DNA of 64,000 bases from Dugong dugon (GCA_030035585.1 CM057472.1:89091601-89155600); one strand, 5' to 3'. Positions 23,101-34,475 are shown, numbered from the stretch's first letter. Numbers and translations are program-made. Notes: generated from the sequence alone by a model not told the origin.

Positions 23101-24000
23101 TCCACAGTGCATCTATTGCTATAAATTGACCTCTGAGCACTGCCGTTGCTCTGTCCCAAAGGTTTTGGTATGATATGTTTTCATTCTTGTTTGATTCTAG
23201 TAATTTTTTTATTCTGTCTTTGATTTCTTCTATTACCTGGTGGTTTTTAAGCAGGGTGTTACTCAGTTTCCATTTAATTGATTTTTTTCCCTTGCTCTTC
23301 CTATTGTTAATTTTTACTTTGATGGCATTGTGATGAGAGAAAATACTTTGTATTATCTCAGTGTTTTGGATTTTGTTGAGGGTTGCTCTGTGGCCTAAGA
23401 TGTGGTCTATTCTGGAGAATGTTCCATGTGCATTGGAAAAGAATGTGTACTTTGCAGCTGTTGGGTAGAGTGTTCTATATATCTTTTTGAGGTCATGTTG
23501 GCTGTGGCCTTTAGATCTTCTGTATCTTTGCTGAGTTACTTTCTAGATGTTCTGTCCTTTACTGAGAGTGGTGTGTTGAGGTCTCCTACTATTAGGGTGG
23601 AACTGTCAATTTCTGTCTTCAGCGCTGTTAAAGTTTGTTTTCTGTATTCTGGAGCCCTGTCATTGGGTGCATAGGTATTTATTATGGTTATGTATTCATG
23701 ATGGATCACCGCTTTAATCATGATATAGTGCTCTTCTTTGTCTTTTATGGTAGATTTTGTTTTAAAGTCTATTTTATCTGAGATTAGTATTGCCACTCCT
23801 GCTCTTTTTTGGTGGCTATTGGCTTTATTTTTTTTCCATCCTTTGATTTTTAATAAATTTATGTTTTTGTTTCTCAGATATGTCTTTTGTAGACAGTATA
23901 TTGATAGATCCTGTTTTTTTTACCGATTCTGTCACTCTCTGTCTCTTCATGGATGCATTTAGGCCATTTACGTTCAGTGTTATTATTGATGAGAGTAAGT
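20165..24000 (-). pseudogene. L1-B ORF2 (endonuclease, RT, C-terminal domain), broken
   Basis: The minus strand encodes, in order, an endonuclease start (NVNGLNASMKRQR near 23940-23980), an endonuclease core (23536-23796, with INTYAPNDRAPEYRKQTL and VGDLNTPLS), linker sequence, the RT palm (21616-22230) and a C-terminal zinc-knuckle segment with HCWWGWKMVQPFW (20403-20654). The palm has [11 protein letters not shown] (motif A), [20 protein letters not shown] and an intact FADD box at about 21904-21915. Frameshifts and stops separate these pieces, so no full-length protein can be made, but the RT palm alone is open over 204 codons. Confidence 0.92.
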
Positions 24001-24429
24001 TTATTGTTGTCTTTTTGTAGTGCTTTGTTTTGTGGTGCTGATGATTTCTTTGTTCCTTTTACTTTCCTGTGCTGAATTCCTTTTGTTTGTGTATTTTTTT
24101 TTATTTTTTTGTTTTTGTAGATTTTGTTTTTACTGAGACTTTATGTTTTTCTTCTTTATTTTGATAAGTAGGTTTGTTAACTTTTTTTGTGGTTACCCTG
24201 AAATTTACCCTTATATTCCTAGGTTTGAACCAGTCTATTATTACTTGGTATTGCCTTGCCTTCCTCTCCATTAGAAAGTTCTATACCTACACTGTTTATT
24301 CCCTCCTTTATTGTTCTGACATTGTTGTCATTTACAGATTAACCTCTCTGGTTCCCTGACGTAAATCTTTTGGTTTTGAATGGTCCTTGAGAGTTCATTT
24401 CCTAGGTTGGTATCCAGCTGATGCTATCT

Positions 24430-25430
24430 TGCATCCTAGATTCAGGCTATCGTCTGATGTTGTTTTATCCCAAACCAGAGGACTCCCTTTAATAGTTCAT
24501 GTAAGTTTGGTTTGGTTTATATATAGTCCCTTAATTTCTGTTTAACTGGCAATGTCCTAATTTCACTATCATATTTGAATGAGAATCCTGCAGGATATAT
24601 TATTCTTGGTTGGAAATTTTTTTCTTTCAACGTTTTACATATGTCATCCCATTGCTTTCTTGACTGCATGGTTTCTGCCAAATAATCAGAACTTAATCTT
24701 ATTGTTTCCCCTCTGTATGTGACTTTTTGTTTTTCTCAAGCTGCTCTCAAGATTCTTTCTTTGTCTTTAGTTTTAGAGAGTGTGATTATGACATGCCTTG
24801 GTGATTTTCTTTTGGGGTCTATCCTATATGGGGTTCGCTGAGCTTCTTGGATGGTCATCTTTTCATCTTTCATGATGTTAGGGAAGTTTTCTGTCAGCAA
24901 TTCTTTGATGATCCTCTCTGTGTTTTCCATTTTCTCCCCTTGTTCTAGAACTCCAATCACTGGCAAATTTTTGCTTTTGATGGTATCCCACATAATTCTC
25001 AGGTTTTTTTCATTTTTCTTCATTCTTTTTTCTGATTTTTCCTCAAACAATGTTGTATCCAAATATGTCTTCATTTTCACTGAGCCTGTCTTCCATTATT
25101 TCAAACCTGCTCCTCAGCCCTTCTATGACAATGTCCATTTTTGCTTATCTTTTGGATTTCTAATTGTGTTGTTGTACAATTTCTAGCTGTGAATTTATTT
25201 TGGCATTTTGTTCCTGTATTATTTTCCTGAATTCTTTTATTTTTTTGTCTGTATTTTCCATGGATTTGTCTATTTTTTCCTCATTTTTGTCTGCTTTTTG
25301 CTTCAACTCTTGGATAGCTCTGAATATTAGAGATTTGAAATCCCTATCAGGTAGTTATAGTGCCTTTTCTTCTACCGGAAAGTCATCTGGTGTTTTATTT
25401 TGGACACCTACTGGAACCATTCTGTCCTTT
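24430..25430 (-). pseudogene. L1-B ORF1 (RNA-binding chaperone), broken
   Basis: ORF1p binds L1 RNA as a trimer. The 114-aa frame at 24736-25080 has a charged coiled-coil N side (EEKSEKRMKKNEKNLRIMW) and the RRM start ENFPNIMKDEKMTIQEAQRT, then PRHVIITLSK. C-terminal domain text (NFQPRIIYPAGFSF) can be read at about 24590-24630 in a shifted frame. Further coiled-coil sequence lies at 25090-25400. The frame is interrupted several times. The parallel part of L1-C is 16496-17060. Confidence 0.85.
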
Positions 25431-25639
25431 TAAAATATGTTTTGATATTGTCTGCTGTCTTCAGGACATTCAGTAGTTATTGTCTTCATTTATTGATTGT
25501 GGATTTGTTTGTTTTGTCTTGCTTTTTTGTTTTATTTGGTTATGTCTAAGCAGGTAAGCTGTGTGTTCTTTGTAGTTTGCTCATCTGTGGACATGGTATT
25601 TTTCACCTCCTTGTCCAATGGACTTGGCCAGTTGCTAAG

Positions 25640-26535
25640 CTATGTTGCAGCAGGGCAGGTCCAGCTGAAGGGGAGGGGCTAGGATGGGTTGTTTGTAGCA
25701 CATACTGGGGCCGACAAGGTGAGCTGGTGGTCAGTGCAGGGCACATTCCAGTAGTCTCTGCTTGTGCTTCTTGGGAATAAAATGTTCAGCATGCAGTGCA
25801 GATAGGCAGGAGGGAGGGGGAGGGGGAAACTGTGATGTGTGGAGCTAGGCTGGGTATGGGAAAGTAGAGAGAGAGATAAAACAGGACCCCCCCCCCCCAA
25901 AAAAAAAAAGTGCTTGGGCAGCCTGCTGTTGGAGTGGAGAGTCAAGAAACTGAGAAATGAACAAAAACAAAAAGAAAGGAAAAATTTAAAAAAATGAATA
26001 AAACTAAAAAAAAAAAAAAAGAAAAGAAAAAAAGCCCCAGGTATCCCATTGGTGCAGCTGTGCAGATCAGGGAAGTGGCTCCCAAGTCCAGCAACATAGC
26101 CCAGCCAGAAGAGGTGGAGATGATACACAGTGCTAGGTGTCCAGAATACAGGAAAAGAAGGTAAGCAGAAAGAGACAAGAAATTGAGAAATGAAGAAAAA
26201 TAAAAAGGAGAAAAGAAAGAGAAAACAAAACCAAAAAAAGCCCTCAGGGATCCCATCAGCATGGCAGCATGGACCAGGGAAGCAGTTCCCTCGCCAAGTG
26301 GTGCTTTACAGCCTGTCAAGAAGCAGCAAAGATGGCACACGGAGTCAGCTGTTCCCAAGAAAGGAGTGGGAGGAGGTGAGAGGCAGGGAAGAAACCAAAA
26401 CAGGCCAAAAAAAGCAACACCAGCAACAAAGAAATGGCAGTAAAGAAGCCAGCCGGTGTGGGCGGGGTGAATCCATGTGGCACAGAACCAGTGCCTGCTG
26501 TGCCATAGTTGCAGCCCACTGAGAAGTGGCAGATT
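25640..26535 (-). repeat. L1-B 5' UTR degenerate monomers
   Basis: A GC-rich region with about three to four diverged units related to those of L1-C (boxes near 25745, 26055, 26270 and 26470), each followed by a purine- and A-rich run. There is a C10 run then an A10 run at about 25887-25908. Confidence 0.55.
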
Positions 26536-26698
26536 GGCCTGCTGGGAAGCAGTGAATTGGCCTGCCAGGAAGCCAGGAATCGGCCCGCCAAGAAGCTGTG
26601 GATCAGCCTGCCAGGAAGCCACGGATTTGCCCGCCAGGAAGCAGTGGATCGGCCTGCCAGGAAGCCACAGATCAGCCAGCTGGGAAGTGGCAAAGGCT
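26516..26698. repeat. 23-bp minisatellite in L1-B 5' UTR, about 8 units
   Basis: Seven exact-length 23-bp units run from 26538 to 26698, preceded by a 22-base unit from 26516. The unit is like CCTGCCAGGAAGC followed by CAGTGGATCGG-type endings. The start CCNGCC(A/T)(G/A)GAAG is nearly invariant and the ends vary. I see no similar array in L1-C. Confidence 0.88.
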
Positions 26699-27250
26699 GA
26701 GTGGGGGGTGGGGGGAGGTGGAGTGGGGGGTGGGAAAGCATGTCTCACTGGTTATCGGGTGCTCTGTCTCCTGCTGGGAGCTCCATGAATCTGCTTTCCT
26801 GTACTCCCTGTCCACCGATCTCCGACAGGAGTCCAAGATGGTGGACCCATGCTGCGTTAGCTGATAGGGGACCTCTGCTTGTAACTCTTCTCATTTTCTG
26901 TTCTCTGTCAGTTTCTTACTGATTTGGTGCTTGGTTGAGATCTTCATCTCTTCATTTGATGCTCAGGGTTCCAAGACTGACGTTTGTCTCTATTTTACTT
27001 AGTTTTCCACGTCTTTGCTGTGGAGGGATGGCATAGGGCTTCTGTCTACAGCATCATGTTGCCTCCACCTCTGGAAATAAGGTTTAGCTTCTAGTTCTGA
27101 TAACGTTACTTACTAGTATTTTTTGGTTTGAGGAATATCACTTTGCCTTGCTCTTCTCAACTGCAGACTTTTACTTGCAAAATGAGGATAAATTATGCCG
27201 GGTTTTATTATCCTACACCCATAGGGTAACTGTGATTATCAAGTAAGATA

Positions 27251-27419
27251 AACCAAAAAGACTCAAACCTGTTGCCATCCAGTAGATTCTGACTCACTGT
27301 GACCCTACAGGACGGAGTAGAACTGCCCCATAGGGTTTACAAGGAGTGGCTGGTGGATTCGAACTGTCATCCTTTTAGTTAGCAGCCAAGCTCTTAATCA
27401 TTGTGCCACCAGGGCTCTT
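27251..27419 (-). mobile_element. AfroSINE, minus strand
   Basis: Short-form SINE with its tail (TTGCCATCCAGTAGATTCTG) at the left and head (minus AAGAGCCCTGGTGGCAC) at the right. TATCAAG occurs on both flanks (about 27238 and 27419), a possible short target duplication. Confidence 0.87.
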
Positions 27420-28000
27420 ATCAAGATAATGAATGTGAAAGTACACTGAAAATTGTCAAGTACTTTCCAAATATTAGGTTTTAAAAAAATACTGAAACTG
27501 TGAGGCACTCTCAACTCTGGTAATTCTCAAAAAGAGAACAGGTCAGTGATAATCTAAATTACTGCTAATAAAAACTAGTCAAGAGTACAAAGCAGATGCA
27601 AAGTAAACTTAATTTAAATGATGTCTGATATTTAGAAATGCATTTACTATTCTATAGATATCATCCAAACATAAATGTAATAGAAGCACAATGGCATTTA
27701 AATTATTTTTGCACATACTGTGCCCTCTGTGGAAATGTTTCCTCTCCAATCTCCTTATCTGGTTAATGCTTCTCCTACCCCCACAACATTATGAACATTT
27801 TCAAAATTTAATCACAGATATACCCACCACCTAGATTCTACTATTAAATATTTTGTTGTATTTGTTTATCCATCTGTCCATCCCTCAGTACATCTACTAA
27901 TCCAATTTACTGATGGGATAACTTTTATTATCTACTGTATTCTCAGCACCCTGCCCATGACTGCCACAGAAGTATTCAATAAAGTAAAAGGTTTTCATTC
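27420..28000. other. Unique AT-rich intronic DNA
   Basis: No gene or RNA recognised. Short L2-like text occurs near 27930-27985 (TATTCTCAGCACCCTGCCCA, then TATTCAATAAAG). Confidence 0.4.
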
Positions 28001-28420
28001 ATTTATTCAGTCTGCAAATATTCACTGAATGCCTACTATGTATCCAGCACTGCTCTAGGGGTGAACAAAAAGGCAGACATAATCTTTCCCCTCATAGAGC
28101 TTACATTTTAATGAGGAGAAACAAATACATAATATGTCAGGTTGTCATACATGCTCTGAAGAAGTGAGTGGAGAGTGACAGGGTTGTTAATTTGGATAGC
28201 ATGGTCAGTGATAGCCTCTCTGATAACATGGCTTTGGAGCAGAAGAAAGAGAGGGAATATGTCAGGAGAATCCCTGGCACAAAGCATTTGGGACAGAATA
28301 AACTAAGGACAAAGGACCGAAGGAGGGGCCTGTATGAGCCAGGTGTGGCTGGTTAGGAATGAGCTGAGGGTGAGCACTGCAAGACAAGGTCAAAGATGCC
28401 CTTTAGCCACACTAAGGTGC
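28000..28420 (+). mobile_element. LINE2 (L2) 3' fragment
   Basis: Contains L2 3'-end text: ATTCACTGAATGCCTACTAT, then CCAGCACTGCTCTAGG, then ATAGAGCTTACATTTTAATG. The following part, through the AGGAATGAGCTGAGGGTGAG block, also resembles L2. Old and diverged. Confidence 0.7.
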
Positions 28421-28829
28421 TTAGATTATATCTGAATTAGATCGAAAGTCTTCAGAAGTTTTGAAAGTTAACATGCTCTCATTTACACTCAAAAGGATCA
28501 TTCCAGAAGTAATAGAAGAACAGACTGCCAGCCCCTCACCCCTAACCCAGCCAGAGGACTCCCAAGAGAAGAACTTGCGGAGCTTAGGAGCCTGTAAGAA
28601 GGTCTTCCTAAGAAGCAGAAACTCCAAGATCCACCTCAGGGAGGCCACTTGGGTGGAGTTCAGCTGAATCCCCAGAAAGCCAAGCATGGACACCAAAAGT
28701 TTCTGGTTTACCAAAAATACAACACAAGAACACACATTCTGACCATAAACTTCTGAAAATGCCCTAAAGACCACAAAATGCTCCTCTAATCACATTATTT
28801 TTTATTTTTGGTAGCCTGTTGATTGAGGA

Positions 28830-28990
28830 TTGGCAACGTGATATAGAGGAAAAAATCAGTGATTAGAAATTAAGGGGTATAAAGTTACAGCTCACCTTTG
28901 CCATAACCAGTTGTATGAACTTGGGAAAATCATTTAACCCATTGGCCTCAGTTTCCAAATCAGAAAAATGGGAAAGTGGTATCAGAAAAT
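28830..28990 (+). mobile_element. MIR SINE
   Basis: MIR core and tail text: GTATGAACTTGGGAAAATCA, then GCCTCAGTTTCC and AAAATGGGAAAGTGG. Ancient and diverged. The neighbouring 28421-28829 shows an open frame (28421-28774, minus) without a coding signature. Confidence 0.7.
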
Positions 28991-29431
28991 CTCTCAGAAC
29001 CCTTTTGGCTCTAGCTTTAGCTCATTGTAGCTTTAATTTTTTCCCATAGTAGGTTGGTATCTGATTTTAAGCTTGAAAGGTTGAAAAGAATTTGAAAAAA
29101 GTTTTTATAAAGAGAAAGTAAAATAAGGAGAAAATCTGATATAGGATTCTGATATTAGTATTAACCCAAAAGCACATGTTGGGTAGAAAAACTTGCACTC
29201 TTCTATGGCAGAAAGCAAAGCTAATGATTGTATAAGAAAAACAGGAAGGAAAAACATTTTTGTCTTTTTGGGTGTTTGCCCCATCAAATGGCCAACTTTA
29301 AATATTTATCATTTTGTATTTTCAGGACAGATACTTCCAAAAGCAGGAAAAGAACTTGCTTTTCATCTTGCACTTTATATAGCTGGCCTAACAAAATGAT
29401 TTCACAAATTTACCATCTTCTAAATACTGCT
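28991..29431. other. Unique intronic DNA
   Basis: No supported feature. Overlapping open frames at 29105-29443 lie on both strands and look random. Confidence 0.45.
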
Positions 29432-29615
29432 GTTTCTGGGTAGCACAAAGGGTTAGTGCTCAACTGCTAACCTAAAAGTTGGTGGTTCAAACCCACCCAG
29501 TGGTACCATGTAAGAAAAGGTCTGGCATTCTGCTTCTGTTAAGAGCAGTTCTACTCTGTAACACGTGGGGGTATCATGAGTTGGAACCTACTTCATGGCA
29601 ACTAACAACAACAAC
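29432..29615 (+). mobile_element. AfroSINE, plus strand, CAA-type tail
   Basis: The diverged head (GGTAGCACAAAGGGTTAGTG) and anticodon-loop region (CTGCTAACCTAAAAGTTGGT) lead to a tail ending in ACAACAACAACA, as in RTE 3' ends. AAATACTGCT flanks it at 29422-29431 and 29616-29625. Confidence 0.85.
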
Positions 29616-29804
29616 AAATACTGCTAACTAGCTTGTGGCTCTTTTGCCACAAATGTTATTCCATACTTTGGGTGCTCTCCACAAAGCTTCCATGCTATAT
29701 ACACACGTAGGTTCATCTGTCTAAAACGTTCTCTACACACTTCTTAACCTAGCTCACCAATTCTGCAAAATTTGGTTTGGCCATTATCTCCTCTAATTTG
29801 GTTA

Positions 29805-30045
29805 AAATCATGGGCTCTTAAGGCAGTCTGTCTGAGTTCAAATCCTGGTTTAGTCATCTACTGGCTACTTGCCCTCAGGAAAATTCCTGGATCCCTCTGC
29901 ATTGGGACTAAGTTTGCTCATCTATAAATAGATATGATAATAATACCCATCACATAGAGATATTGTGAGGGTCAAATATATTAACACGTGTAAAGTACTT
30001 AGAGCAGGGCCTGGCATCTAGTAAGCACTCAAACACTACCTATTA
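29805..30045 (+). mobile_element. MIR SINE, nearly complete
   Basis: MIR text in order: GAGTTCAAATCCTGGTTTAG, TTTGCTCATCTATAAATAG, ATATTGTGAGGGTCAAATA and AGCAGGGCCTGGCATCTAGT. Well preserved for its age. Confidence 0.82.
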
Positions 30046-30164
30046 TTAAAATGTTAATAATAGTTATTATTCCATTCCTGAACCACTTCCCTAAAGTCTG
30101 GGCTAAATGCCTATCCTTAGCACTTCCTGTCTCCTATCAAGTGTCTAATCATTTTATAAATATG

Positions 30165-30245
30165 TTTACTTGTCTCTCAGTAGACTGTAACTTCCTCAAA
30201 GGCAGGACTATCTTTGATCCATATATTTCCAGCACTGAGCACGTG
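30165..30245 (+). mobile_element. LINE2 tail fragment
   Basis: AGACTGTAACTTCCTCAAAG and CCAGCACTGAGCACGTGGCA resemble the extreme 3' part of L2. A related tail occurs at about 32745-32830. Confidence 0.55.
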
Positions 30246-32176
30246 GCATCACACACAATGAATTCTAGCTTTATGAAAAAAACCTTCTCATCACAAAGAT
30301 AAATAAAGACAAATTTATTGAACATGATGAACATAAATAATGTCATTGAATTGTACGTGTAAAAAAATGCTGAAATGGCAAAGATTTTGCTACATATTTA
30401 CCACAATTTAAAAAAAGAAAGAAGATAAGTTTAGAACTTAGGAATGCTGTGGAAAGAAAAGTAAGGCAAAAATTATTTTTTTAAGGTAAAATTTAAAAAT
30501 TGACCGTTTTTGAGGGGCAAAATACTTCTAATCAGACTTAAAGTTAAGGAGTTAATTAAATAAAATACAACTTGAAGAACAATGAGGAGACAACAAAGAT
30601 GAATTAAACATTCTAGATCAAGTTAGAGAGGAGATGACAACAAAATCATTTTGTGAACCTAATGAGGTGGGACAGGAAGTTGATGACCTGAAGAGCAATC
30701 AGCTTCCTGTGGATCAGGTAACAGAGGCTTAGCCATGCCAGGCAGTGATGGGGGCAGATGACACAGGCAGTTACTAAGGTATGTTAATCATTTTCTCAAA
30801 TCCTGCAAACTTCTTGCCAAAAGGCCTCAAGACACGCTAGAAGAGGCCATCACATTAGTCTGTTCGTATTTAACATGGAGCAGAGGGTCCGGATACAGAA
30901 CGCGGAGATGGAATTGTAATTGTTCTGGCTGAGGTAGGGTCCTGGCTAATTTGGTTGAAAGTACCTTAGTGTGGTAAACACAATTAATCTTCTATTTTCT
31001 CAGAATAAAGGGCTATTTTCTTTTTAAGACATGTCCTGTGTTCTCAAAGAGAATGACAAAACAAATGAATCATTTTCCTTTACGCCATACACAGCATTTG
31101 GATGTTGAAAGAGCATGTGAACAGTTAATCCCTCTATATGGATGAGTTTCTGGTGACAGGCAGATCAGATCTAAATAGAAATCAAGCAAGGTATTTTATT
31201 TTTATCATTGTGGCTTTGAGACTTAATTTAAAAATAACTGAGATCAACTCTGCCTACACTTTTAAAGTTTGCTTTCATAATTAATCCTTTTTTGAATATT
31301 TAGAAATACTCTTTTAGATCTTGTACGAAACAGTTTTCTGACTGCTGCTAAAGCAGACAGAGCCTGAGACCTTCAGGTATATTTTAAAACCACGGGAAAT
31401 TCAACTTAACTATCTCTTAAGGAATCCCGGCAGACTGGCCATTCTTAGTTAAATGTACCAATAATTTGAAGTTACAGCAGTACATTTTGGCAGGCACCTC
31501 ATCTAAAGAAGTAATGCTAGAGGTGAACTCTGCTTGAGATGCTCTGTTAAACTATGTCCGGAATGACCAAACAGGAAGGGCAAAAGGGGACACACGGGGC
31601 CTATGCGAGTGCAATTATGTATTCTTAAATAAAGTCAGCCAGTTTCTGAATTTTCAGCCACTGACTGAGAAAGACAGATCCTGAAAGCCAGTGGGCACGA
31701 TATAGCTGACAATGTTATTTGGTGAGCAAAGGTCATCTAATATTTGCCACAATCAATTGTTGTCCTGAAGCTTCAATTGCTAGAAAGTTTTTTTGTTTGT
31801 TTGTTTTTTCTCTTCCTCTGAATGAAAGGCATGCATTCATGTAACTGGACATCAATGAAGCTTTGTGGCCTGGTGGTTAGTATGAAAAGGAGCGGGTCTT
31901 GCCAAGACAATTTGAAATTTTGAAGCTAGGCCCCTCTTCCTCCACTTCATTGTAATATACTTAACTAAATGAACAAGTTCTGCAGCCTTTACTAGACACA
32001 TTAAAACAACAACAACAACAACAACAAAAAAAAAAACCAAGAAGTAGCCAAAACCACATGACCTTGGACATTTTAAGTATGCTGTGAAAACACTATTTCA
32101 CAGAACCTTAACACACAAACACTGGATAGGACATCCAGTCTTTCCTTTAGTCAACACACAATTATTAAGTACCTGC
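30246..32176. other. Unique intronic DNA with a CAA repeat
   Basis: No coding exon or RNA gene recognised. A (CAA)n simple repeat followed by an A run lies at about 32004-32037. A TTTG-type run lies at about 31790-31806. Confidence 0.45.
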
Positions 32177-32188
32177 TATGTGTAAATT

Positions 32189-32351
32189 GGAGCCCTGGTG
32201 GTGCAGTGGTTAAGAGATATGGCTGCTAACCAAAAGGTCAGCAGTTCGAACCCACCAGCTGCTGACTGGAAACCCTACGGGTCAGTTCTACTCTGTCCTA
32301 TGGGTTCTTATGAGTTGGAATGAACTCGACAGCAACAGGTTTGGTTTTTGG
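32189..32351 (+). mobile_element. AfroSINE, plus strand, younger of a nested pair
   Basis: The intact head GGAGCCCTGGTGGTGCAGTG starts right after TATGTGTAAAT (32177-32187). The same 11 bases recur after the GGTTTGGTTTTTGG tail (32352-32362). The right copy is also the left flank of the next SINE. Confidence 0.92.
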
Positions 32352-32363
32352 TATGTGTAAATC

Positions 32364-32559
32364 GGAGTCCCATGGTGGTGCAAATGGTTAATGTGCTTAG
32401 CTGCTAGACGAAAGGCTAGAGGTTTGAATCCACTCACAGGTGGCTCAGAAGAAAGGCTTGGTGATCTACTTTCAAAAAAATGGGCCCTTGAGAACCCCAT
32501 GGAGCACAGTTCTACTCATGGGGTCGCCATGAGTCTGAATCAACTTGATAGCAACTGGT
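32364..32559 (+). mobile_element. AfroSINE, plus strand, older of a nested pair
   Basis: The diverged head (GGAGTCCCATGGTGGTGC) and middle lead to the tail ATGAGTCTGAATCAACTTGA. It lies between TATGTGTAAATC (32352-32363) and TATGTGCACATC (about 32561-32572), a degenerate target duplication. Confidence 0.85.
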
Positions 32560-32878
32560 CTATGTGCACATCAAATCTATACCACCACTACACCAGACTT
32601 TATTGTGCTAAAGCTAATGAGATTTAGTTCAAGAAAAGTCTTTGAGTTTCCAAATGAAATTAAATTATTAGGGCAACAGAGAGAAATCTGTATATTATAA
32701 TGTAATTCTAAATTAACTGGCTTTTTTCCCTCAAATCGAGGACTCTTAAGTTTAGGAACCATGTCTTACTTATTATTCTCCATAGGTATGGTGTTAACAC
32801 ACAATAGCTACTAAATAAATTTTTATTGAATTTGCTGCTGCCATTATTGCTCAACTACCCGTAACTAGGTGTACTATT

Positions 32879-32975
32879 TTATATATATGTACATATATAC
32901 ACATACATACATACACATCTATGTACAGATATATATACATATATGTATACACACACAGATACACATATATATAAT
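32879..32975. repeat. TA/CA-rich simple repeat
   Basis: Alternating purine-pyrimidine tract (TATATATATGTACATATATA, ACATACATACATACAC and so on). Such tracts are length-variable. Confidence 0.85.
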
Positions 32976-34040
32976 GTGAAAAAGCAGATGATCTATATTT
33001 GATCTAAGAATGATCCTATGTGCTGCCAAGTGAATATGGGTATGTGGGTATGCCAAGAGTTCTAGGAATAAACTCCAAATGAAATAATAAAGTTGTAACA
33101 AAGGATTAAGTTAGAATGGTATTCCACTTTTTCTTTGAGGACTCCTGGTCCCCACATTTTCTTGGGGTATTCTAAGACAGCACTCATGAAACATACTAGG
33201 TAGGGAGACAAAATCTGGAGTAATTTATATGGCTTCATCCGCTCCACTCCCTCCCTCTGACTTCAGCTGTAAGCCAATGGTGAGAGCTTTGCTCTGTACC
33301 ATTTCAAAGAAGGTGCAGACATAGGTACATATCTTAAAGTCATGCAGAGCAGTGCTTGAAATATATGTGCTATCTCCCTCTTAAACTTAGAGGGAATTGA
33401 GTGCTTTCAAAGAAGTTCCCGGAAATGCAGACATAGTAACTACTGATAAGTGAGAAGTGAGTCTATCAGACTTCCCGTTATATCATTTGAGGAAGTCAGT
33501 CACAATCTGTACAGTATGGGAACCACAGGAGATTAACTTATAAAAACCAAACAAGCATAATGATGGGAATACAGAATGACAGTTTGCACCCAGAACCTGG
33601 AACACAACAATGTACTTCTGCTTAATCTGTGGTGTATCAGTAAAATTTGTCATCACCATTTACTATCTGGACCCAGTGGGCATTAAAAATATTATAGTCA
33701 TTTTATGAATAATTTAGAGAAGAATAAAGGTATAGCAAAAAATAACTTCATTCAAAATTTTAATAAAAATTGAAATGTATTCCATATTTTCCTGGTTCTG
33801 AAGACATAAATGCCACAAACTGTTAACCTGTCATTCTTAAATCTGGACAAAACCTATGTTGTAAATACTGATTCTAGATTTCAAATATATTTCTAGTGAA
33901 TTCTAGCTTACCATTACTTTTGTTTTTTCTTGAACTTGCATCTTCAAAACACAACACTTGAAAACCTTAACAGCTTCCAATTTTGTTTGAGAAGACCATT
34001 TTCATTTTTAGATTTATAAACATGAGACTAATAAACCCAA
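32976..34040. other. Unique intronic DNA
   Basis: No gene, RNA or clear repeat recognised. Short open frames at 32919-33247 are antisense to simple repeat or unremarkable. Confidence 0.45.
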
Positions 34041-34099
34041 TTACAATTTTTCATTTCTGTATCATCTTTTTTCTTTTGTATACACACTTGCTTTCAACA

Positions 34100-34475
34100 T
34101 CTGCCCACTGATGAACCATATAAAGTACGTTTTGAAAGAGTGCTGTGACACTTCGCTTTAGCAAAACGGGTTAGTGCAGGTTTTTGTTGCAAAATATTGC
34201 CTGTTGAAGTCCTTCTGCTGAATGATTAACTGCATGAGAGTATCTAATTTCCTTTTTTGTCCTTAGAAATACATTGTTCACTAAATAATCCTTGAGTTTG
34301 TTAAAATTCATCTAGGATATCATCATCTGAAGACTCAAAGTCTGATAATTTGCTTATACAATCAATTTCACCATCATTATGAGAGTCTAGAGTGCCACTG
34401 TCTTTATATTCAACTTCTGATTCATCTAATAACTGTAAAATGTCTTCCTCTGTTAGTTTCCTTTCTTTGTTATTA
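34100..34475 (-). pseudogene. Probable piggyBac-type transposase fossil, N-terminal part
   Basis: The minus strand, from about 34471, reads NKERKLTEEDILQLLDESE, then an acidic Ser/Asp-rich stretch ending FESSDDDILDEF and a stop at 34301-34303. Further along, in a shifted frame (about 34150-34200), it reads NILQQKPALTRFAK. A basic start, an (I/L)xxLL(D/E)xSE box, an acidic linker and an NI-x-P-x-LT-x-x-A segment are the order expected for the N-terminal part of piggyBac-derived transposases. No DDE core was found, so the copy is decayed or truncated. Chance similarity remains possible because the acidic region is low in complexity. Confidence 0.4.

Larger units (their letters stand above)
19903..27072 (-). 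mobile_element. L1-B part 2: 3' UTR, ORF2, ORF1, 5' UTR
   Basis: Continues L1-B after the composite insert: rest of the 3' UTR (19903 to about 20160), ORF2 (about 20165-24000), ORF1 (about 24430-25430) and GC-rich 5' UTR (about 25440-27072). With 14490-15111 the element is about 7.8 kb and close to full length. The 5' terminus on the minus strand reads AGAGGTGGAGGCAACATGAT, an altered form of the usual L1 start. The candidate target duplication is weak: only CTGGAAAT is shared between about 14474 and 27071. Confidence 0.88.

Noticed and set aside
26516-26698. Array of 23-bp repeats as a CRISPR-like array
   Set aside because: The units are contiguous without spacers and lie in an L1 5' UTR of a mammalian genome.
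14474-27080. CTGGAAAT as the target duplication of L1-B
   Set aside because: Only eight bases match, and the flanking bases diverge at once. It could be chance.
32189-32262. tRNA-like heads of AfroSINEs as possible tRNA genes
   Set aside because: The A/B-box-like text is present in every SINE copy, the fold is incomplete and the copies have SINE tails and target duplications.
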